Below are positions 29,528-41,535 of a DNA stretch of 64,000 nucleotides, piece after piece (positions within the stretch are counted from its first letter, which is position 1; the number at the start of each line of letters is the position of its first letter). The notes beneath the pieces were generated by a model. The model made no database searches and was not told the origin of the DNA. It saw nothing but the letters and a program-made list of their open reading frames with translations. The DNA comes from Staphylococcus simulans. Its GTDB lineage: Bacteria > Bacillota > Bacilli > Staphylococcales > Staphylococcaceae. The position numbers and the translations under genes are program-made. Location of the stretch: contig NZ_PPRU01000025.1 in assembly GCF_002902285.1 (NCBI RefSeq), forward strand, positions 1 through 64,000. The letters run 5' to 3'.

Positions 29528-31246
29528 TTAAGATAACTTAATTGATTTATTTTTATTATCGAAAAATATCACTTTAAACGTTGTACCTACGCCAACTTGA
29601 CTGTCTATTTGAATACGTCCGTGATAAGCTTCGACAATATGTTTCGTAATAGACAAACCAAGTCCTGTACCGCCTGAATCACGGCTTCTAGCTTTATCTA
29701 CACGATAAAAACGTTCAAAGATATGTTTTTGATCTTCTGGAGCGATTCCAATCCCAAAATCTTCGACCTCTAAGACACGTTTTTCTCCATCTTTATAGAC
29801 ACGCACATGAATACGACTATCTTGAGGTGAATAGTTAATCGCATTGCTGACGATGTTCACCACAACCTGAGCAATTTTCGATGTTTCGGCATCGATAATC
29901 ACGTAATCTTCAATATCCGTTTCCAACGTAATATTTTTCTTTTTACCATTTGTATATAAAGTTTTTACGGTGTTTCTCGTTACATCAGATAAATCCACAG
30001 GTTCTGTTTCAATTTCTTTTTGTTGTTCAATATGTGATAAATCTAATAAATCTTCGACCAATGACTCAATACGATTAGACTCTTTCAAAATAATATTTAA
30101 GAATTCATCCAACGTCGTTTCATCATTCTTCGCCCCATCAATTAAAGTTTCCGCAAATCCTTTAATTGAAGTGATAGGTGTTTTCAGCTCATGTGAGACA
30201 TTTGCGACAAATTCACGACGCAAATTCTCTAATTTCTTCAAGCTGGTAATATCGTGAAGAACGACAACCATCCCTTGCATTCTTTTCTTTTTACGAGATA
30301 AAATCGGCACACAGACGGTATCAAAATAACGTTCGTGAACATTATTCAAATATACTTTGACTTGTTCATTCATCGTTTTCTCGGTTTTAAAGGCATCGAT
30401 AATCAATGTATTCAATTTACCTTTGATCACACGATTGTAATTTTGATTCACGACATTTGTTTCAGGATTAAACATTTCATAATATGCTGTATTCGCGATA
30501 ACAATTTTACCGTATTTATCAATCATTAAAACTGAACTTGGTATATTTTCAAGTGTTGTTTTCAAACGATTTGATTGAATTTTTTGTTCGTTATACATTT
30601 TTTGTAAACGACGTGCTAATTCATTCGTTGTTACGAATAAGTCTCGCGTTTCTTTCACATTGCTTTCAGGTACTCTGATATGATAGTGCCCTTGTGCTAA
30701 GAGTTTCGTCGCATAAGTTACATCATTAATCGGTCTGATATATGTGCGGTTAATGTTTCTAACAATTAAGAAGACTAAGGCAATAATGAATAAACCAATG
30801 ATCGCAATATATTTCCAAGCTTCAAATTGTAGTTGTGTAATTTCATTATCGTAACCTGTAATTATAATAAAATGATCATTACTAATATATTTATAAGTAA
30901 ATCTACGATTGTCATGATGCGTATCATAAAGCAGATTAGATGGATTTCCAACTACATTGATGTTTGGATTTGCGGGAACTTTTTTATCTGATTTAAATAA
31001 TGTTTTACCTCCATCATTGCTATGTATGGATATTGTAAAATTATTTAAGTGTGCGTATTCTTTTAAAGCCTCTTCATGATGTGCTTTGTATGTCTTGTTG
31101 ATACGCTCAGCATCATGCTTCAAGTTTTCAGCATCTCTCGATGAAATCGTTGTATAAATCGCATGATTGATTAGTAAACCTAAAGCAACAAGACAAGAGA
31201 TAATCAAGATGGCTAACGTCAGCAGTAATCTTGTGTAAAACTTCAA
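29528..31246 (-). CDS. phoR: phosphate-regulon sensor histidine kinase PhoR
   Basis: A 572-residue membrane kinase. The first membrane helix is about 7-29, an outside sensor region of about 115 residues follows, and the second helix is about 145-165. Then come a HAMP linker (about 166-220), a PAS domain (about 230-335), the dimerisation and phosphoacceptor helix with His352 in VSHELKTP, and the ATPase domain with NAINYSP, GIGIAPEDQ and GTGLGLSI. The start overlaps the phoP stop by 4 bases. It senses phosphate limitation (family knowledge). Confidence 0.95.
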   Translation of the reverse strand: MKFYTRLLLTLAILIISCLVALGLLINHAIYTTISSRDAENLKHDAERINKTYKAHHEEALKEYAHLNNFTISIHSNDGGKTLFKSDKKVPANPNINVVGNPSNLLYDTHHDNRRFTYKYISNDHFIIITGYDNEITQLQFEAWKYIAIIGLFIIALVFLIVRNINRTYIRPINDVTYATKLLAQGHYHIRVPESNVKETRDLFVTTNELARRLQKMYNEQKIQSNRLKTTLENIPSSVLMIDKYGKIVIANTAYYEMFNPETNVVNQNYNRVIKGKLNTLIIDAFKTEKTMNEQVKVYLNNVHERYFDTVCVPILSRKKKRMQGMVVVLHDITSLKKLENLRREFVANVSHELKTPITSIKGFAETLIDGAKNDETTLDEFLNIILKESNRIESLVEDLLDLSHIEQQKEIETEPVDLSDVTRNTVKTLYTNGKKKNITLETDIEDYVIIDAETSKIAQVVVNIVSNAINYSPQDSRIHVRVYKDGEKRVLEVEDFGIGIAPEDQKHIFERFYRVDKARSRDSGGTGLGLSITKHIVEAYHGRIQIDSQVGVGTTFKVIFFDNKNKSIKLS

Positions 31247-31959
31247 TTTGCAGATTTAGGTCTTTCTAGTTTATAGCCTAATCCACGAACAGTTTTAATA
31301 AGCTTCGGCTGCTTAGGGTTTTCCTCTAATTTATCTCTTAAATGACTGATATGCACATCAACAATTCTTGAATCACCAGTAAATTCATAATTCCATACAG
31401 AGTTCAACATGTGCTCTCTTGTAATAACACGACCTTGGCGCTCGATTAAATAAAGAAGTAACTCAAATTCTTTAGGGGTCAATTCTAACAGTTCATTATT
31501 TTTATATACTTCAAAGTATTCAGGTCTGATTTTGATTGAACCGATGATTACATCTTCACTATCTGTTTCTTCTTCTTTTTGACTGTGAACTTGTTTAGAT
31601 CTGCGTAAAATAGCTTTTACACGTGCTACAACTTCTCTTGGTGAGAATGGCTTAGTCATATAGTCATCTGCACCGAGTTCCAAGCCTAATACGCGATCAA
31701 ACTCGTCATCTTTGGCAGTCAACATTAAGATAGGAACAAGATTTCGGTCTGAACGAATCGTTTTACAAACTTCAATGCCATCCAACTTCGGCAACATTAC
31801 GTCTAATACGACTAAATCTGGTTGTACGGCATTCAGTTTTTGAAGTGCTTCTTCACCGTCATAAGCAACTTCTACTAAATAACCTGCTGTTTCTAAATTG
31901 TATTTCAGCAAAGTTACAATGGATTGTTCATCATCGACTACTAAAATTTTTTGTGTCAT
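31243..31959 (-). CDS. phoP: phosphate response regulator PhoP
   Basis: A 238-residue OmpR/PhoB-type regulator. The receiver domain (1-120) has the acidic pocket DDE (9-11), the phospho-acceptor Asp53 in VLDVMLPKLDG and the switch lysine in YMTKPFSP. The winged-helix DNA-binding domain (about 140-235) has LTPKEFELLLYL and DVHISHLRDKL. Partner of PhoR in the same transcript. PhoP-box-like direct repeats lie upstream. Confidence 0.96.
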   Translation of the reverse strand: MTQKILVVDDEQSIVTLLKYNLETAGYLVEVAYDGEEALQKLNAVQPDLVVLDVMLPKLDGIEVCKTIRSDRNLVPILMLTAKDDEFDRVLGLELGADDYMTKPFSPREVVARVKAILRRSKQVHSQKEEETDSEDVIIGSIKIRPEYFEVYKNNELLELTPKEFELLLYLIERQGRVITREHMLNSVWNYEFTGDSRIVDVHISHLRDKLEENPKQPKLIKTVRGLGYKLERPKSAN

Positions 31960-31989
31960 AGTCTTACCCCCTGTGTATTTTTCATCTTA

Positions 31990-32059
31990 ATTATAACTTA
32001 TATTTTCAAAAAGATAACATACTACGAAACATCTTTACATAAACTTAACATTCACTTAA
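31990..32059 (-). promoter_or_regulatory. phoPR promoter with PhoP-box-like repeats
   Basis: The TATAAT -10 (31990-31995, minus strand) has no good -35. Two TTAAGT hexamers exactly 11 bases apart (32043-32048 and 32054-32059) lie upstream. Spacing of 11 bases between TTAACA-like units is the usual architecture of PhoP boxes. Confidence 0.5.
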
Positions 32060-32075
32060 CAAGTTCAATCATTCA

Positions 32076-32117
32076 AAAAAATAAAGCTATACCGCCCTTA
32101 TCAGAGCAGTATAGCTT
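32076..32117 (-). terminator. icd terminator
   Basis: AAGCTATAC pairs with GTATAGCTT around a short interior. A-runs on the left give a T-run on the minus strand, just after the icd stop. Confidence 0.83.
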
Positions 32118-32132
32118 GAAATCAATTAAGTC

Positions 32133-33398
32133 TTATAGATTTTTGATTAACTCGTCAGCGAACTCAGAAGTTTTTACTTCTTTAGCGCCATCCATCATAC
32201 GTGCGAAGTCATACGTTACAACTTTAGATGCAATTGTTTTTTCAATTGAATCAGTAATTAAGTCAGCAGCTTCTTGCCAACCTAAGTGTTCTAACATTAA
32301 TACTGCACTTAATAATTCTGATGATGGGTTTACTTTATCTTGGTCTGCATATTTAGGTGCAGTACCGTGAGTTGCTTCAAAGATAGCGTGGCCAGTATCA
32401 TAGTTGATGTTCGCACCAGGTGCAATTCCGATACCGCCGACTTGTGCTGCTAATGCGTCAGAAATGTAGTCACCATTTAAGTTCATAGTTGCTACTACAT
32501 CATACTCAGCAGGACGCGTTAAGATTTGTTGTAAGAAGATATCAGCAATTGAGTCTTTGATAATGATTTTACCATCTGCAACTGCTTGATCTTGGATTTT
32601 GTCCGCTTCTTCTTTACCTTTTTCATCTACTAAGCGATCATGTTGTTGCCAAGTGAATACTTTATCACCGAATTCACTTTCAGCTAAATCATAACCCCAT
32701 TGTTTGAATGCACCTTCAGTAAATTTCATGATATTACCTTTGTGCACTAATGTAACTGATTTACGATTGTTATCAATCGCATATTGGATAGCTGAGCGTA
32801 CTAAACGTTCAGTACCTTCTTTAGATACAGGTTTTACACCGATACCAGAAGTTTCAGGGAAACGAATGTTTTTAGCACCCATTTCATCTTGTAAGAAATC
32901 GATTAATTTCTTAGCTTCTGGCGTACCTTCTTTAAATTCGATACCTGCATAGATGTCTTCAGTATTTTCACGGAAGATAACCATGTCAGTGTCTTCTGGA
33001 CGCTTAACAGGAGATGGAACACCTTTGAACCAACGTACTGGACGTAAGCAAGCATATAAGTCTAATGTTTGACGTAATGCTACGTTTAATGAACGAATAC
33101 CGCCACCGATTGGTGTAGTTAAAGGTCCTTTGATTGCGATTAAATACTCTTCAATCGTATCTAAAGTTTCTTGTGGTAACCATTCGCCAGTTTCATCATA
33201 TGCTTTTTGACCAGCTAAGATTTCTTTCCATTCGATTTTTTTCTCGCCATTATAAGCTTTTTCAACCGCTGCATCTAATACACGGCTTGCTGCTCTCCAG
33301 ATATCTGGTCCAATACCATCACCGATGATAAATGGAATAATAGGATTATTCGGTACTAATAAACCGTCTTCTTGTTTAACAATTTTTTCTGGTGCCAT
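32133..33398 (-). CDS. icd: isocitrate dehydrogenase (NADP)
   Basis: A 421-residue enzyme of the citrate cycle converting isocitrate to 2-oxoglutarate. The N-terminal [14 protein letters not shown] motif (about 21-34), the substrate loop with [21 protein letters not shown] (split across 103-123), and the [14 protein letters not shown] and [12 protein letters not shown] segments identify the NADP enzyme. It lies 62 bases after citZ, in one operon. Confidence 0.97.
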   Translation of the reverse strand: MAPEKIVKQEDGLLVPNNPIIPFIIGDGIGPDIWRAASRVLDAAVEKAYNGEKKIEWKEILAGQKAYDETGEWLPQETLDTIEEYLIAIKGPLTTPIGGGIRSLNVALRQTLDLYACLRPVRWFKGVPSPVKRPEDTDMVIFRENTEDIYAGIEFKEGTPEAKKLIDFLQDEMGAKNIRFPETSGIGVKPVSKEGTERLVRSAIQYAIDNNRKSVTLVHKGNIMKFTEGAFKQWGYDLAESEFGDKVFTWQQHDRLVDEKGKEEADKIQDQAVADGKIIIKDSIADIFLQQILTRPAEYDVVATMNLNGDYISDALAAQVGGIGIAPGANINYDTGHAIFEATHGTAPKYADQDKVNPSSELLSAVLMLEHLGWQEAADLITDSIEKTIASKVVTYDFARMMDGAKEVKTSEFADELIKNL

Positions 33399-33460
33399 TC
33401 TAAATTCCTCCGTTAATATAAATTTTGTGATTAATGATTCAAGAATGTCGCTGTTAAAAA

Positions 33461-34579
33461 TTAGCGCTCTTCAATTGGTAAATACTTACGATTTGTTTCA
33501 CCGATATATTGAGCACGTGGTCTCATAATACGATTATCTCTATATTGTTCGAAAATATGTGCTAACCAACCTGCAGAACGACTGACTGCGAAAATTGGAG
33601 TAAATAAATCATGTGGAATATCCATGCTGTGATAAACAGTCGCACTATAGAAGTCAACGTTAGCAATAATGCCTGTACGTTCTTTCATTAAGTCTTCAAT
33701 CGCTACTGAGATATCATATAAATGTTTTTGACCTGTCTCATCCGTAATTTTTTTACTCATTGTTTTTAAATATTTCGCACGTGGATCTCCGTCTTTATAA
33801 ACACGGTGTCCAAAGCCCATGATTTTCTCTTTGTTTTTCAATTTATTATCAATATATGGTTCAACTTCATCCACTGAATGAATTTCAGATAACATGTTCA
33901 TAACACGTTCGTTTGCTCCGCCGTGTAAAGGCCCTTTTAATGAACCTACAGCTGCAACAATACCTGAATACATATCTGATAAAGATGATACTGCACAACG
34001 TGCTGTAAATGCTGATGCATTCAATTCATGGTCAGCATGCAATACCAATGCTTTGTTAAATGCTTCAACTTCAATGTCTGTTGGCTCTTCACCACGTAAC
34101 ATATATAAGAAGTTAGCTGCATAGCATAAGCCTTGTTTAGGATAAACTGGCTCTTTTCCTTGTCTTACACGTTCAAATGACGTCACAAGTGATGCCATTT
34201 TTGCTTGGATTCTAATTGCACGTTCTAATTTTTCTTCATCCGTTTCTGACTCTGCATTTTCATCAAAGTGTGCAATATAAGAAACTGAAGTTCTTAATGC
34301 TGTCATTGGATGAACGTCGTCTGTTGCATAATCTTCGAAATGCTCATAAACTTTTTGGTCTAGTTTTGCATACTCATATAATTTTTCTTGCAACTTGTTC
34401 AATTCGTCTTTCGTCGGAAGTCTGTAATTCCATAGTAAGAATACAACTTCTTCAAATAATGCGTTTTCTGCTAAATCATCGATGTCATAACCAGCATATG
34501 TCAATTGGCTATCGATAATTGAGCTTACCTTTGTTTCAGCTGCAATTACCCCTTCTAAACCTTTATGCAATTCTGCCAT
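33461..34579 (-). CDS. citZ: citrate synthase
   Basis: A 372-residue citrate synthase. The catalytic histidines lie in [14 protein letters not shown] and [14 protein letters not shown], and the aspartate in the [12 protein letters not shown] segment. The start at 34579 ([10 protein letters not shown]) has a GGGGAAAT site 6 bases before it. The longer upstream frame has none. It feeds Icd, encoded next. The promoter is visible and a cre-like site lies upstream of it. Confidence 0.97.
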   Translation of the reverse strand: MAELHKGLEGVIAAETKVSSIIDSQLTYAGYDIDDLAENALFEEVVFLLWNYRLPTKDELNKLQEKLYEYAKLDQKVYEHFEDYATDDVHPMTALRTSVSYIAHFDENAESETDEEKLERAIRIQAKMASLVTSFERVRQGKEPVYPKQGLCYAANFLYMLRGEEPTDIEVEAFNKALVLHADHELNASAFTARCAVSSLSDMYSGIVAAVGSLKGPLHGGANERVMNMLSEIHSVDEVEPYIDNKLKNKEKIMGFGHRVYKDGDPRAKYLKTMSKKITDETGQKHLYDISVAIEDLMKERTGIIANVDFYSATVYHSMDIPHDLFTPIFAVSRSAGWLAHIFEQYRDNRIMRPRAQYIGETNRKYLPIEER

Positions 34580-34626
34580 ATTAATTTCCCCTTTTCTATA
34601 ACAAATTGAAATGGCTTTCATTTAGT

Positions 34627-34686
34627 ATTATATCCAATATTAACGGTTTTGTGAACAATTTCGAAACTTTGTATAAAGCGGTTACA
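34627..34686 (-). promoter_or_regulatory. citZ promoter with cre-like element
   Basis: On the minus strand TTCACA (34650-34655), 17 bases, then TATAAT (34627-34632). TGTAACCGCTTTATACA (34670-34686) lies upstream. Its left half fits the CcpA cre pattern and the right half is shifted. Confidence 0.6.
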
Positions 34687-34876
34687 TTGCTCAAACAGCT
34701 AAAACAACCTGTTCAGACCATATCTCATTGCCTTTATTGGTATTATATTACATTTTTATAGTTTTAAGTAACGAAAACCCATGCAAATTAACCGATTATT
34801 TTTAATTTATTATCATTCATCATAACTTAAATTCATTGATAATTGCATGAAAATTCTCAATATTTTTAAAAACCAT

Positions 34877-34905
34877 TTGTCATATTCTATGGATATGTGC
34901 ATAAT
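34877..34905 (+). promoter_or_regulatory. aapA promoter
   Basis: TTGTCA (34877-34882), a 17-base spacer and CATAAT (34900-34905). The transcription start would be near 34912. Confidence 0.7.
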
Positions 34906-34940
34906 ATTATTAAGGTGCAAAAAGGGAGTTGAATTAATTT

Positions 34941-36302
34941 ATGTCAAACAATTTACAAAGAGAATTAAGCAATCGGCACATACAGTTAATCGCAATTGGC
35001 GGTGCGATCGGTACTGGATTGTTCTTAGGGGCAGGACAAACGATTGCGATGACGGGACCTTCGATTTTATTAACATACATCATTATTGGTTTAATGTTGT
35101 TTATGTTTATGAGGGGTTTAGGGGAAATCTTAATTACAAACACAAAATTTAAATCATTCGCAGATGTGACAAATGAATATATCGGACCCTTTGCTGGGTT
35201 TGTGACAGGTTGGACATATTGGTTATGTTGGATTATCACAGGGATGGCAGAAGTTACAGCCGTAGCGAAGTATGTCAGTTTCTGGTGGCCTGAAATTCCT
35301 AACTGGGTCAGCGCTTTAGTCTGTGTACTTGTTTTAATGGCATTCAACTTATTAAGCGCAAAACTTTTTGGAGAATTAGAATTCTGGTTCGCAATTATCA
35401 AAGTTACGACAATCATCGTGTTAATCGTTGTCGGATTAGGTATGATATTCGTTGCTTATGAAACTAAATTCGGTCATGCGAGTATCACACACCTTTATGA
35501 CCATGGTATTTTCCCTAAAGGTGTATCAGGTTTCTTCATGTCTTTCCAAATGGCACTCTTCTCATTCGTAGGGATTGAGTTGATTGGTGTAACAGCTGGT
35601 GAAACAAAAGACCCTGAAAAGATTATTCCTAAAGCAATCAACAGTGTACCTGTACGTATCTTACTATTCTATGTAGGATCACTTGCAGTAATTATGTCAA
35701 TCATTCCTTGGTATAAAGTAGATCCTTCTGACAGTCCATTCGTAAGATTGTTCGCGTTAGTCGGAATACCTTTCGCAGCAGGTATCATCAACTTTGTTGT
35801 ACTGACAGCTGCTGCATCATCTTGTAACAGTGGTATTTTCTCAAACAGCCGTATGTTATTCGGTTTATCAAGACAAGAACAAGCACCACCTGTTTTCAAC
35901 AAAACAAATAAAAATGGTGTGCCGCACATTGCAATCTTTGTTTCATGTGCATTATTACTTATCGCAGCATTATTGAACTATATTTTCCCAGATGCAACAT
36001 TAGTATTCACATATGTAACAACAGTATCAACAGTTTTATTCTTAGTAGTTTGGGCATTGATTATCGTTGCTTATATTAACTATCATAAACGCAATCCAAA
36101 AGCACACAAAAATTCAATTTATAAATTGCCAGGTGGACGTTTCTCAGGATACATGATTTTATTTTTCTTCATCTTTGTATTCGCATTGCTATTCGTCAAC
36201 CCGGTAACAAGAACTGCAGTATTTTTATCTCCAATCTGGTTTATCCTTTTAGGATTAATGTACTGGAGATACACACAACAACTTAAGAAACATCAATCAT
36301 AA
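34941..36302 (+). CDS. aapA: D-serine/D-alanine/glycine transporter-like permease
   Basis: A 453-residue AAT-family permease with twelve hydrophobic segments. The N-terminal NRHIQLIAIGGAIGTGLFLG motif occurs near residue 11 and FVGIELIGVTAGETKDP near 210. Staphylococci carry aapA at exactly this place beside citZ, which supports the name. The substrate is otherwise inferred from homology. The AAGGGAG site is about 14 bases before the ATG, unusually far, and no better in-frame start exists. Confidence 0.9.
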   Translation: MSNNLQRELSNRHIQLIAIGGAIGTGLFLGAGQTIAMTGPSILLTYIIIGLMLFMFMRGLGEILITNTKFKSFADVTNEYIGPFAGFVTGWTYWLCWIITGMAEVTAVAKYVSFWWPEIPNWVSALVCVLVLMAFNLLSAKLFGELEFWFAIIKVTTIIVLIVVGLGMIFVAYETKFGHASITHLYDHGIFPKGVSGFFMSFQMALFSFVGIELIGVTAGETKDPEKIIPKAINSVPVRILLFYVGSLAVIMSIIPWYKVDPSDSPFVRLFALVGIPFAAGIINFVVLTAAASSCNSGIFSNSRMLFGLSRQEQAPPVFNKTNKNGVPHIAIFVSCALLLIAALLNYIFPDATLVFTYVTTVSTVLFLVVWALIIVAYINYHKRNPKAHKNSIYKLPGGRFSGYMILFFFIFVFALLFVNPVTRTAVFLSPIWFILLGLMYWRYTQQLKKHQS

Positions 36303-36325
36303 AAATTAAAAATACGCACCCTAAC

Positions 36326-36369
36326 AAAATGCGTTTACTCACTTTTAGAGTAAGCGCATTTTGCTTTGT
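36326..36369 (+). terminator. aapA terminator
   Basis: AAAATGCGTTTACTC pairs with GAGTAAGCGCATTTT around a short loop. The right side is followed by TGCTTTG. Confidence 0.8.
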
Positions 36370-36538
36370 CTAAAACCTATCCTATCCTCTTCTATCCCCT
36401 ATATGAGCCCCATAGATTAACAACACTCTCTTTATTATAAATACATATCTGATGTTATATCATGCTTAAAACAATGCATAGACTGCTTTTAAATGCTACA
36501 TGAATTATAAGGTGATACATTCACTTCCCAAATCAAAA

Positions 36539-36572
36539 TAAAAAACTGTCTGCTCCAGAGGAACAGACAGCT
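36539..36572 (-). terminator. pfkA-pyk terminator
   Basis: The CTGTCTG/CAGACAG stem has a run of A on the left, which is a T-run on the minus strand. Confidence 0.82.
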
Positions 36573-36610
36573 TGTCTAATTAAAGTTTAATATTGATAAT
36601 TTAGAGATGA

Positions 36611-38371
36611 TTAAAGTACGTTTGCATAACCGTCATATACACGGCCAGTGTTTGCATCAACTGTGATTGTAACATCATCAGCGATTAATTTAGTTGCGTT
36701 TTTAGCACCAACGATTGTTGGGATACCTTGTTCTAAACCGATGATCGCACTTGGTGATGTGATACCAGCTTCTTCAGCAACTAAACCAGCAGCTTGTTCT
36801 ACATAAGGTACGAATGTTTCATCTGTAGAATGAGTAACGATTACTGAGTTTGAAAGATCTCTGCCTTCTAATTCAGAAGCTTCATTAACAACTACTGCGT
36901 TACCTACTACTGAATTACGTCCAACACCTTGACCTTTAACAAGTTCGTCACCAACTAAGTGTAATTTCATCATGTTAGTTGTACCTTTTTCACCAGTTGG
37001 AACACCAGCAGTGATGATTAATAAATCACCATTTTGAACGCGGCCAGTTTCGATTGCTGTTGCTACTGCATTGTTAAGTAATGCGTCAGTAGTTTTGCGT
37101 CCTTTTTTAACAACTGGGAAAACGCCCCATACTAATGCTAATTGACGAGCTGTTTCTGGGTTTGGTGTTACAGCGATAATGTCTGAATGTGGACGGAATT
37201 TAGAGATAGTTCTTGCAGTTGAACCACTTTCAGTTGCAGCAACGATTGCTTTAACTTTTAAGTTAAGGGCAGTATGTGCTACAGAAACACCAATTGCATT
37301 TACTAAGTTAGTTTCTTCTAATTTAGTACGGTCATTTAATAATTTTTTGTAGTTTTGAGCGGCTTCAGCTGCAACTGCAATGTTTCTCATTGCTTTAACA
37401 GCTTCTTCAGGATATAAACCTGCAGCAGTTTCACCAGATAACATAACTGCATCTGTACCATCATAGATAGCGTTAGCTACGTCACTTGCTTCGGCTCTTG
37501 TTGCACGTGGGTTACGTTGCATAGAGTCTAACATTTGAGTTGCTGTGATAACTGGTTTACCTAATTTGTTACATTGTCTGATAAGGTCTTTTTGGATTAC
37601 AGGTACATTTTCAGGTGGAATTTCAACACCCATGTCACCACGAGCTACCATTAAACCATCAGAAACTTCAAGGATTTCTTTAATGTTGTCGATACCTTCT
37701 TGGTTTTCGATTTTAGGAAGAATTTGAATGTTAGTATTACGTTCTTCTTCTAAAATTTTACGGATATCTAATACGTCACTTGGACGACGTACAAAGCTTG
37801 CTGCGATTAAGTCGATGTTTTGATCGATACCGAAGCGGATATCATCAGCATCTTTATCAGTAATACCAGGTAAGTTAACTTTAACGTTTGGTAAGTTAAC
37901 ACCTTTTTTATTTTTAATTTCACCTGAGTTGAGGACTTCACATAAAACTTCGCCTTTATCTTTATTGATTTCTTTAACTTCTAATTCTACTAAACCATCA
38001 TCTAATAGAATGTAAGAACCAATTTCAATGTCGTTGATTAAATCTGCATATGTTACAGAAAATTTCTCAGCTGTACCTAAAACTTCTTCCATGCTTACGA
38101 TAACTTCTTTACCTTTTTCTAAGAAAATCACACCGTCTTTCATGTTGTGTGTTCTGATTTCAGGTCCTTTTGTATCAAGCATGATTGCAATAGTTTTGTC
38201 TAAACGTTGTGCAACTTCTCTGATGCGGTCAATACGAACTTTGTGTTCAGCGTGATCACCGTGTGAGAAGTTCAAACGGGCAACGTTCATGCCAGCGTTC
38301 ATTAATTTTTCTAACATTTCTTCAGATTCTGATGCAGGTCCAATCGTACAAACGATTTTAGTTTTTCTCAT
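36611..38371 (-). CDS. pyk: pyruvate kinase
   Basis: A 586-residue enzyme making pyruvate and ATP from phosphoenolpyruvate. The catalytic barrel has [12 protein letters not shown] (about 64-75), LPKIENQEG and the signature [12 protein letters not shown] (about 242-253). The extra C-terminal domain of about 110 residues, with [13 protein letters not shown] and [20 protein letters not shown], is the phosphohistidine-swivel domain found in Bacillus and Staphylococcus enzymes. It lies 36 bases after pfkA in one operon. Confidence 0.98.
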   Translation of the reverse strand: MRKTKIVCTIGPASESEEMLEKLMNAGMNVARLNFSHGDHAEHKVRIDRIREVAQRLDKTIAIMLDTKGPEIRTHNMKDGVIFLEKGKEVIVSMEEVLGTAEKFSVTYADLINDIEIGSYILLDDGLVELEVKEINKDKGEVLCEVLNSGEIKNKKGVNLPNVKVNLPGITDKDADDIRFGIDQNIDLIAASFVRRPSDVLDIRKILEEERNTNIQILPKIENQEGIDNIKEILEVSDGLMVARGDMGVEIPPENVPVIQKDLIRQCNKLGKPVITATQMLDSMQRNPRATRAEASDVANAIYDGTDAVMLSGETAAGLYPEEAVKAMRNIAVAAEAAQNYKKLLNDRTKLEETNLVNAIGVSVAHTALNLKVKAIVAATESGSTARTISKFRPHSDIIAVTPNPETARQLALVWGVFPVVKKGRKTTDALLNNAVATAIETGRVQNGDLLIITAGVPTGEKGTTNMMKLHLVGDELVKGQGVGRNSVVGNAVVVNEASELEGRDLSNSVIVTHSTDETFVPYVEQAAGLVAEEAGITSPSAIIGLEQGIPTIVGAKNATKLIADDVTITVDANTGRVYDGYANVL

Positions 38372-38407
38372 TATAAAAGCCTCCTAAAAATTTCACTAAA
38401 TCTATCA

Positions 38408-39409
<1,002 letters not shown>

Positions 39410-39410
39410 T

Positions 39411-39478
39411 TAAAAATACCATAAAATAGCGTGGTTATCCATAAAAATACCATGCAATCCATAATGTAAACGTTTTAT
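39411..39478 (-). promoter_or_regulatory. pfkA upstream region: 12-bp direct repeat and cre-like site
   Basis: TAAAAATACCAT occurs at 39411-39422 and 39442-39453, 31 bases apart. On the minus strand each copy contains TGGTATTTT, a possible extended -10. TGTAAACGTTTTAT (39465-39478) matches the left 12 positions of a cre site. Confidence 0.5.
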
Positions 39479-39609
39479 ATTTCTATTTTCGAAATATAGC
39501 CACACTTTTTATTTAATATGGATACGATAGACATATTTTTACAGTCTAATTTTTTCAATTTCTGCTATTTTTAACCATCATAACCGGATTAATTCTCAAA
39601 TACAAAATG

Positions 39610-39656
39610 AAAAGGATTCTACACTCTTCCCTAAAAAAGAAGTATAGAATCCTTTT
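39610..39656 (-). terminator. accDA terminator
   Basis: AAAAGGATTCTA pairs with TAGAATCCTTTT, with a second short AGTATAG/ACACT-type interior. A T-run follows on the minus strand. Confidence 0.83.
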
Positions 39657-39659
39657 CCC

Positions 39660-40607
39660 TTATTGTTCTTTATATTCACCCATTTGACGGAATTTATCAA
39701 AACGATCGTCAGCTAACGCTGGACCATCTAATTTTTTCAACGCATCTAAATGAGAAACAAACGCCTGTTTAATACTGCGCGCTTGTTGTTCAATATCTTT
39801 ATGTGCGCCGCCAAGTGGTTCTGTAATAACTTCATCAATCACACCTAATTCTTTTAAATCAGGTGCTGTGATTTTCATTGTTTCAGCAGCAATTTTTGAA
39901 AGGTTGCTATCTTTCCATAACAACGCTGCTGCACCTTCTGGTGAAATCACTGAATACGTACTGTTTTCAAGCATTAACACTCTATTTGCAATACCAATAC
40001 CTAAAGCACCGCCGCTTCCGCCTTCACCAATAACTAAAGTGATGACAGGTACTTTCAAGCTAGACATTTCTATTAAGTTTTTAGCAATAGACTCACTTTG
40101 ACCACGTTCTTCAGCAGATTTACCAGGGTATGCGCCTTTAGTATCTATAAATGTAAAGATAGGTCTGTTGAACTTCTCAGCTTGTTTCATTAAACGTAAC
40201 GCTTTACGGTACCCTTCTGGATGAGCCATTCCAAAATTACGGTAAATATTATCTTTTGTATCTTTACCACGTTGTTGACCAACTACAGTGACTGGCTGAC
40301 CATTTAAATATCCAATGCCGCCTATCATTGCTGGATCATCTCTGAAATTTCTATCCCCATGTAATTCCATGAAATCATCAAAGATGTATGGAATATAATC
40401 TAAGGTTGTAGGTCGTTCTTGCATTCTAGCTAATTGAACACGGTCCCAAGGTTTAAGATGCTTGTATATTTTTTCAGTTTCACGCTCTAGAGAAGCCTCT
40501 AACATATCAATTTCCTCTTGCAAATCTACATCATTTTTCTCTTGTGATTCTTTCAAAGCATCTATTTTATTTTTTATATCAAATAACGGCTTTTCAAAAT
40601 CAAGCAT
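39660..40607 (-). CDS. accA: acetyl-CoA carboxylase carboxyltransferase subunit alpha
   Basis: A 315-residue subunit that, with AccD, moves the carboxyl group from biotin to acetyl-CoA, the first step of fatty-acid synthesis. Seen: the coiled N-terminus, [22 protein letters not shown] (about 86-107), [17 protein letters not shown] and [13 protein letters not shown]. The start overlaps the accD stop by 8 bases, consistent with equal synthesis of both subunits. Confidence 0.97.
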   Translation of the reverse strand: MLDFEKPLFDIKNKIDALKESQEKNDVDLQEEIDMLEASLERETEKIYKHLKPWDRVQLARMQERPTTLDYIPYIFDDFMELHGDRNFRDDPAMIGGIGYLNGQPVTVVGQQRGKDTKDNIYRNFGMAHPEGYRKALRLMKQAEKFNRPIFTFIDTKGAYPGKSAEERGQSESIAKNLIEMSSLKVPVITLVIGEGGSGGALGIGIANRVLMLENSTYSVISPEGAAALLWKDSNLSKIAAETMKITAPDLKELGVIDEVITEPLGGAHKDIEQQARSIKQAFVSHLDALKKLDGPALADDRFDKFRQMGEYKEQ

Positions 40608-41472
40608 CTTTTTTCACCTCTTGTCCTGTATGCATTTTCAATAATTGACTTAAAGTAGCACGCATATCTTTACGATGAACTACTTTATCTAATTGGCCGT
40701 GTTCTAATAAGAATTCCGCTGTTTGGAAATCATCCGGTAATTTTTCATTAATTGTTTGTTCAATAACACGACGACCCGCAAAACCGATTAAAGCACGCGG
40801 TTCTGACAAGTTGATATCACCAACTGATGCAAAGCTGGCAGAAACACCACCTGTTGTAGGATGTGTAATATAAGAAATATATAATAAACCAGCATCAGAA
40901 TGACGTTTCAATGATACGCTTGTTTTACCCATTTGCATTAATGAAATAATACCTTCTTGCATTCTGGCACCGCCACTTGCAGAGAAAAGGATAAACGGCA
41001 GACGTTGTTCTGTACAATAATCTATAATACGGCAGATTTTCTCACCGACAACAGAACCCATACTCCCCATTCTGAAACGTGAATCCATAACTGCAACGCC
41101 GTATTTTGTACCATCTAATTCGGCTGTTCCAGTTACTACCGCTTCATTCAAATCTGTTTTGCTTTGATCTTTTTGAATTTTTTCTTCGTAACCAGGAAAG
41201 TCTAAAGGATTGGCAGATGTCATTCCTTTATCAAACTCTTTAAATGTTCCTTCATCTGAAATTGCTTCAATTCGTTTATATGCAGTCAAAGATAAGTGAT
41301 GATCGCAATTAAAACACACATTGAGGTTTTCAGATAGTTCTTTTGTATACATGATTTTTTTACATTTTGGACATTTAGTCATGATACCTGATGGAACGTC
41401 ATTCTGTTTTGAATCTTGGACAGTTACATATTTTTTCTTTTTACTGCCTCGATTGAAAAAATCTTTAAACAT
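40600..41472 (-). CDS. accD: acetyl-CoA carboxylase carboxyltransferase subunit beta
   Basis: A 290-residue subunit with an N-terminal zinc ribbon: Cys34, Cys37, Cys53 and Cys56. The carboxyltransferase core has [18 protein letters not shown] and [12 protein letters not shown], the oxyanion-hole region. Partner of AccA, encoded next. It lies 63 bases after the malic enzyme gene, with no terminator seen between them. Confidence 0.97.
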   Translation of the reverse strand: MFKDFFNRGSKKKKYVTVQDSKQNDVPSGIMTKCPKCKKIMYTKELSENLNVCFNCDHHLSLTAYKRIEAISDEGTFKEFDKGMTSANPLDFPGYEEKIQKDQSKTDLNEAVVTGTAELDGTKYGVAVMDSRFRMGSMGSVVGEKICRIIDYCTEQRLPFILFSASGGARMQEGIISLMQMGKTSVSLKRHSDAGLLYISYITHPTTGGVSASFASVGDINLSEPRALIGFAGRRVIEQTINEKLPDDFQTAEFLLEHGQLDKVVHRKDMRATLSQLLKMHTGQEVKKDA

Positions 41473-41535
41473 TGGTCAACCTCCACATCACTATTATGTT
41501 AATTTAAAGACATAACAGTACATTGTAAAAATAAT

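Larger units (their letters stand above)
34580..34940. other. divergent citZ/aapA intergenic region
   Basis: It holds the two divergent promoters listed separately. The roughly 190 bases between them are AT-rich, with no supported ORF, no strong hairpin and no repeat that I could identify. Confidence 0.6.
36303..36610. other. intergenic region between aapA and pyk
   Basis: Two convergent terminators lie at its ends. The 170 bases between them are AT-rich. I see no ORF, promoter or clear secondary structure there. Confidence 0.6.

Noticed and set aside
34580..34621. Longer N-terminus of citrate synthase
   Set aside because: No ribosome-binding site upstream. The ATG at 34579 has one and matches the family start.
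39431..39441. DnaA-box-like TTATCCATA before pfkA
   Set aside because: One mismatch to the consensus, single copy, and no origin context.
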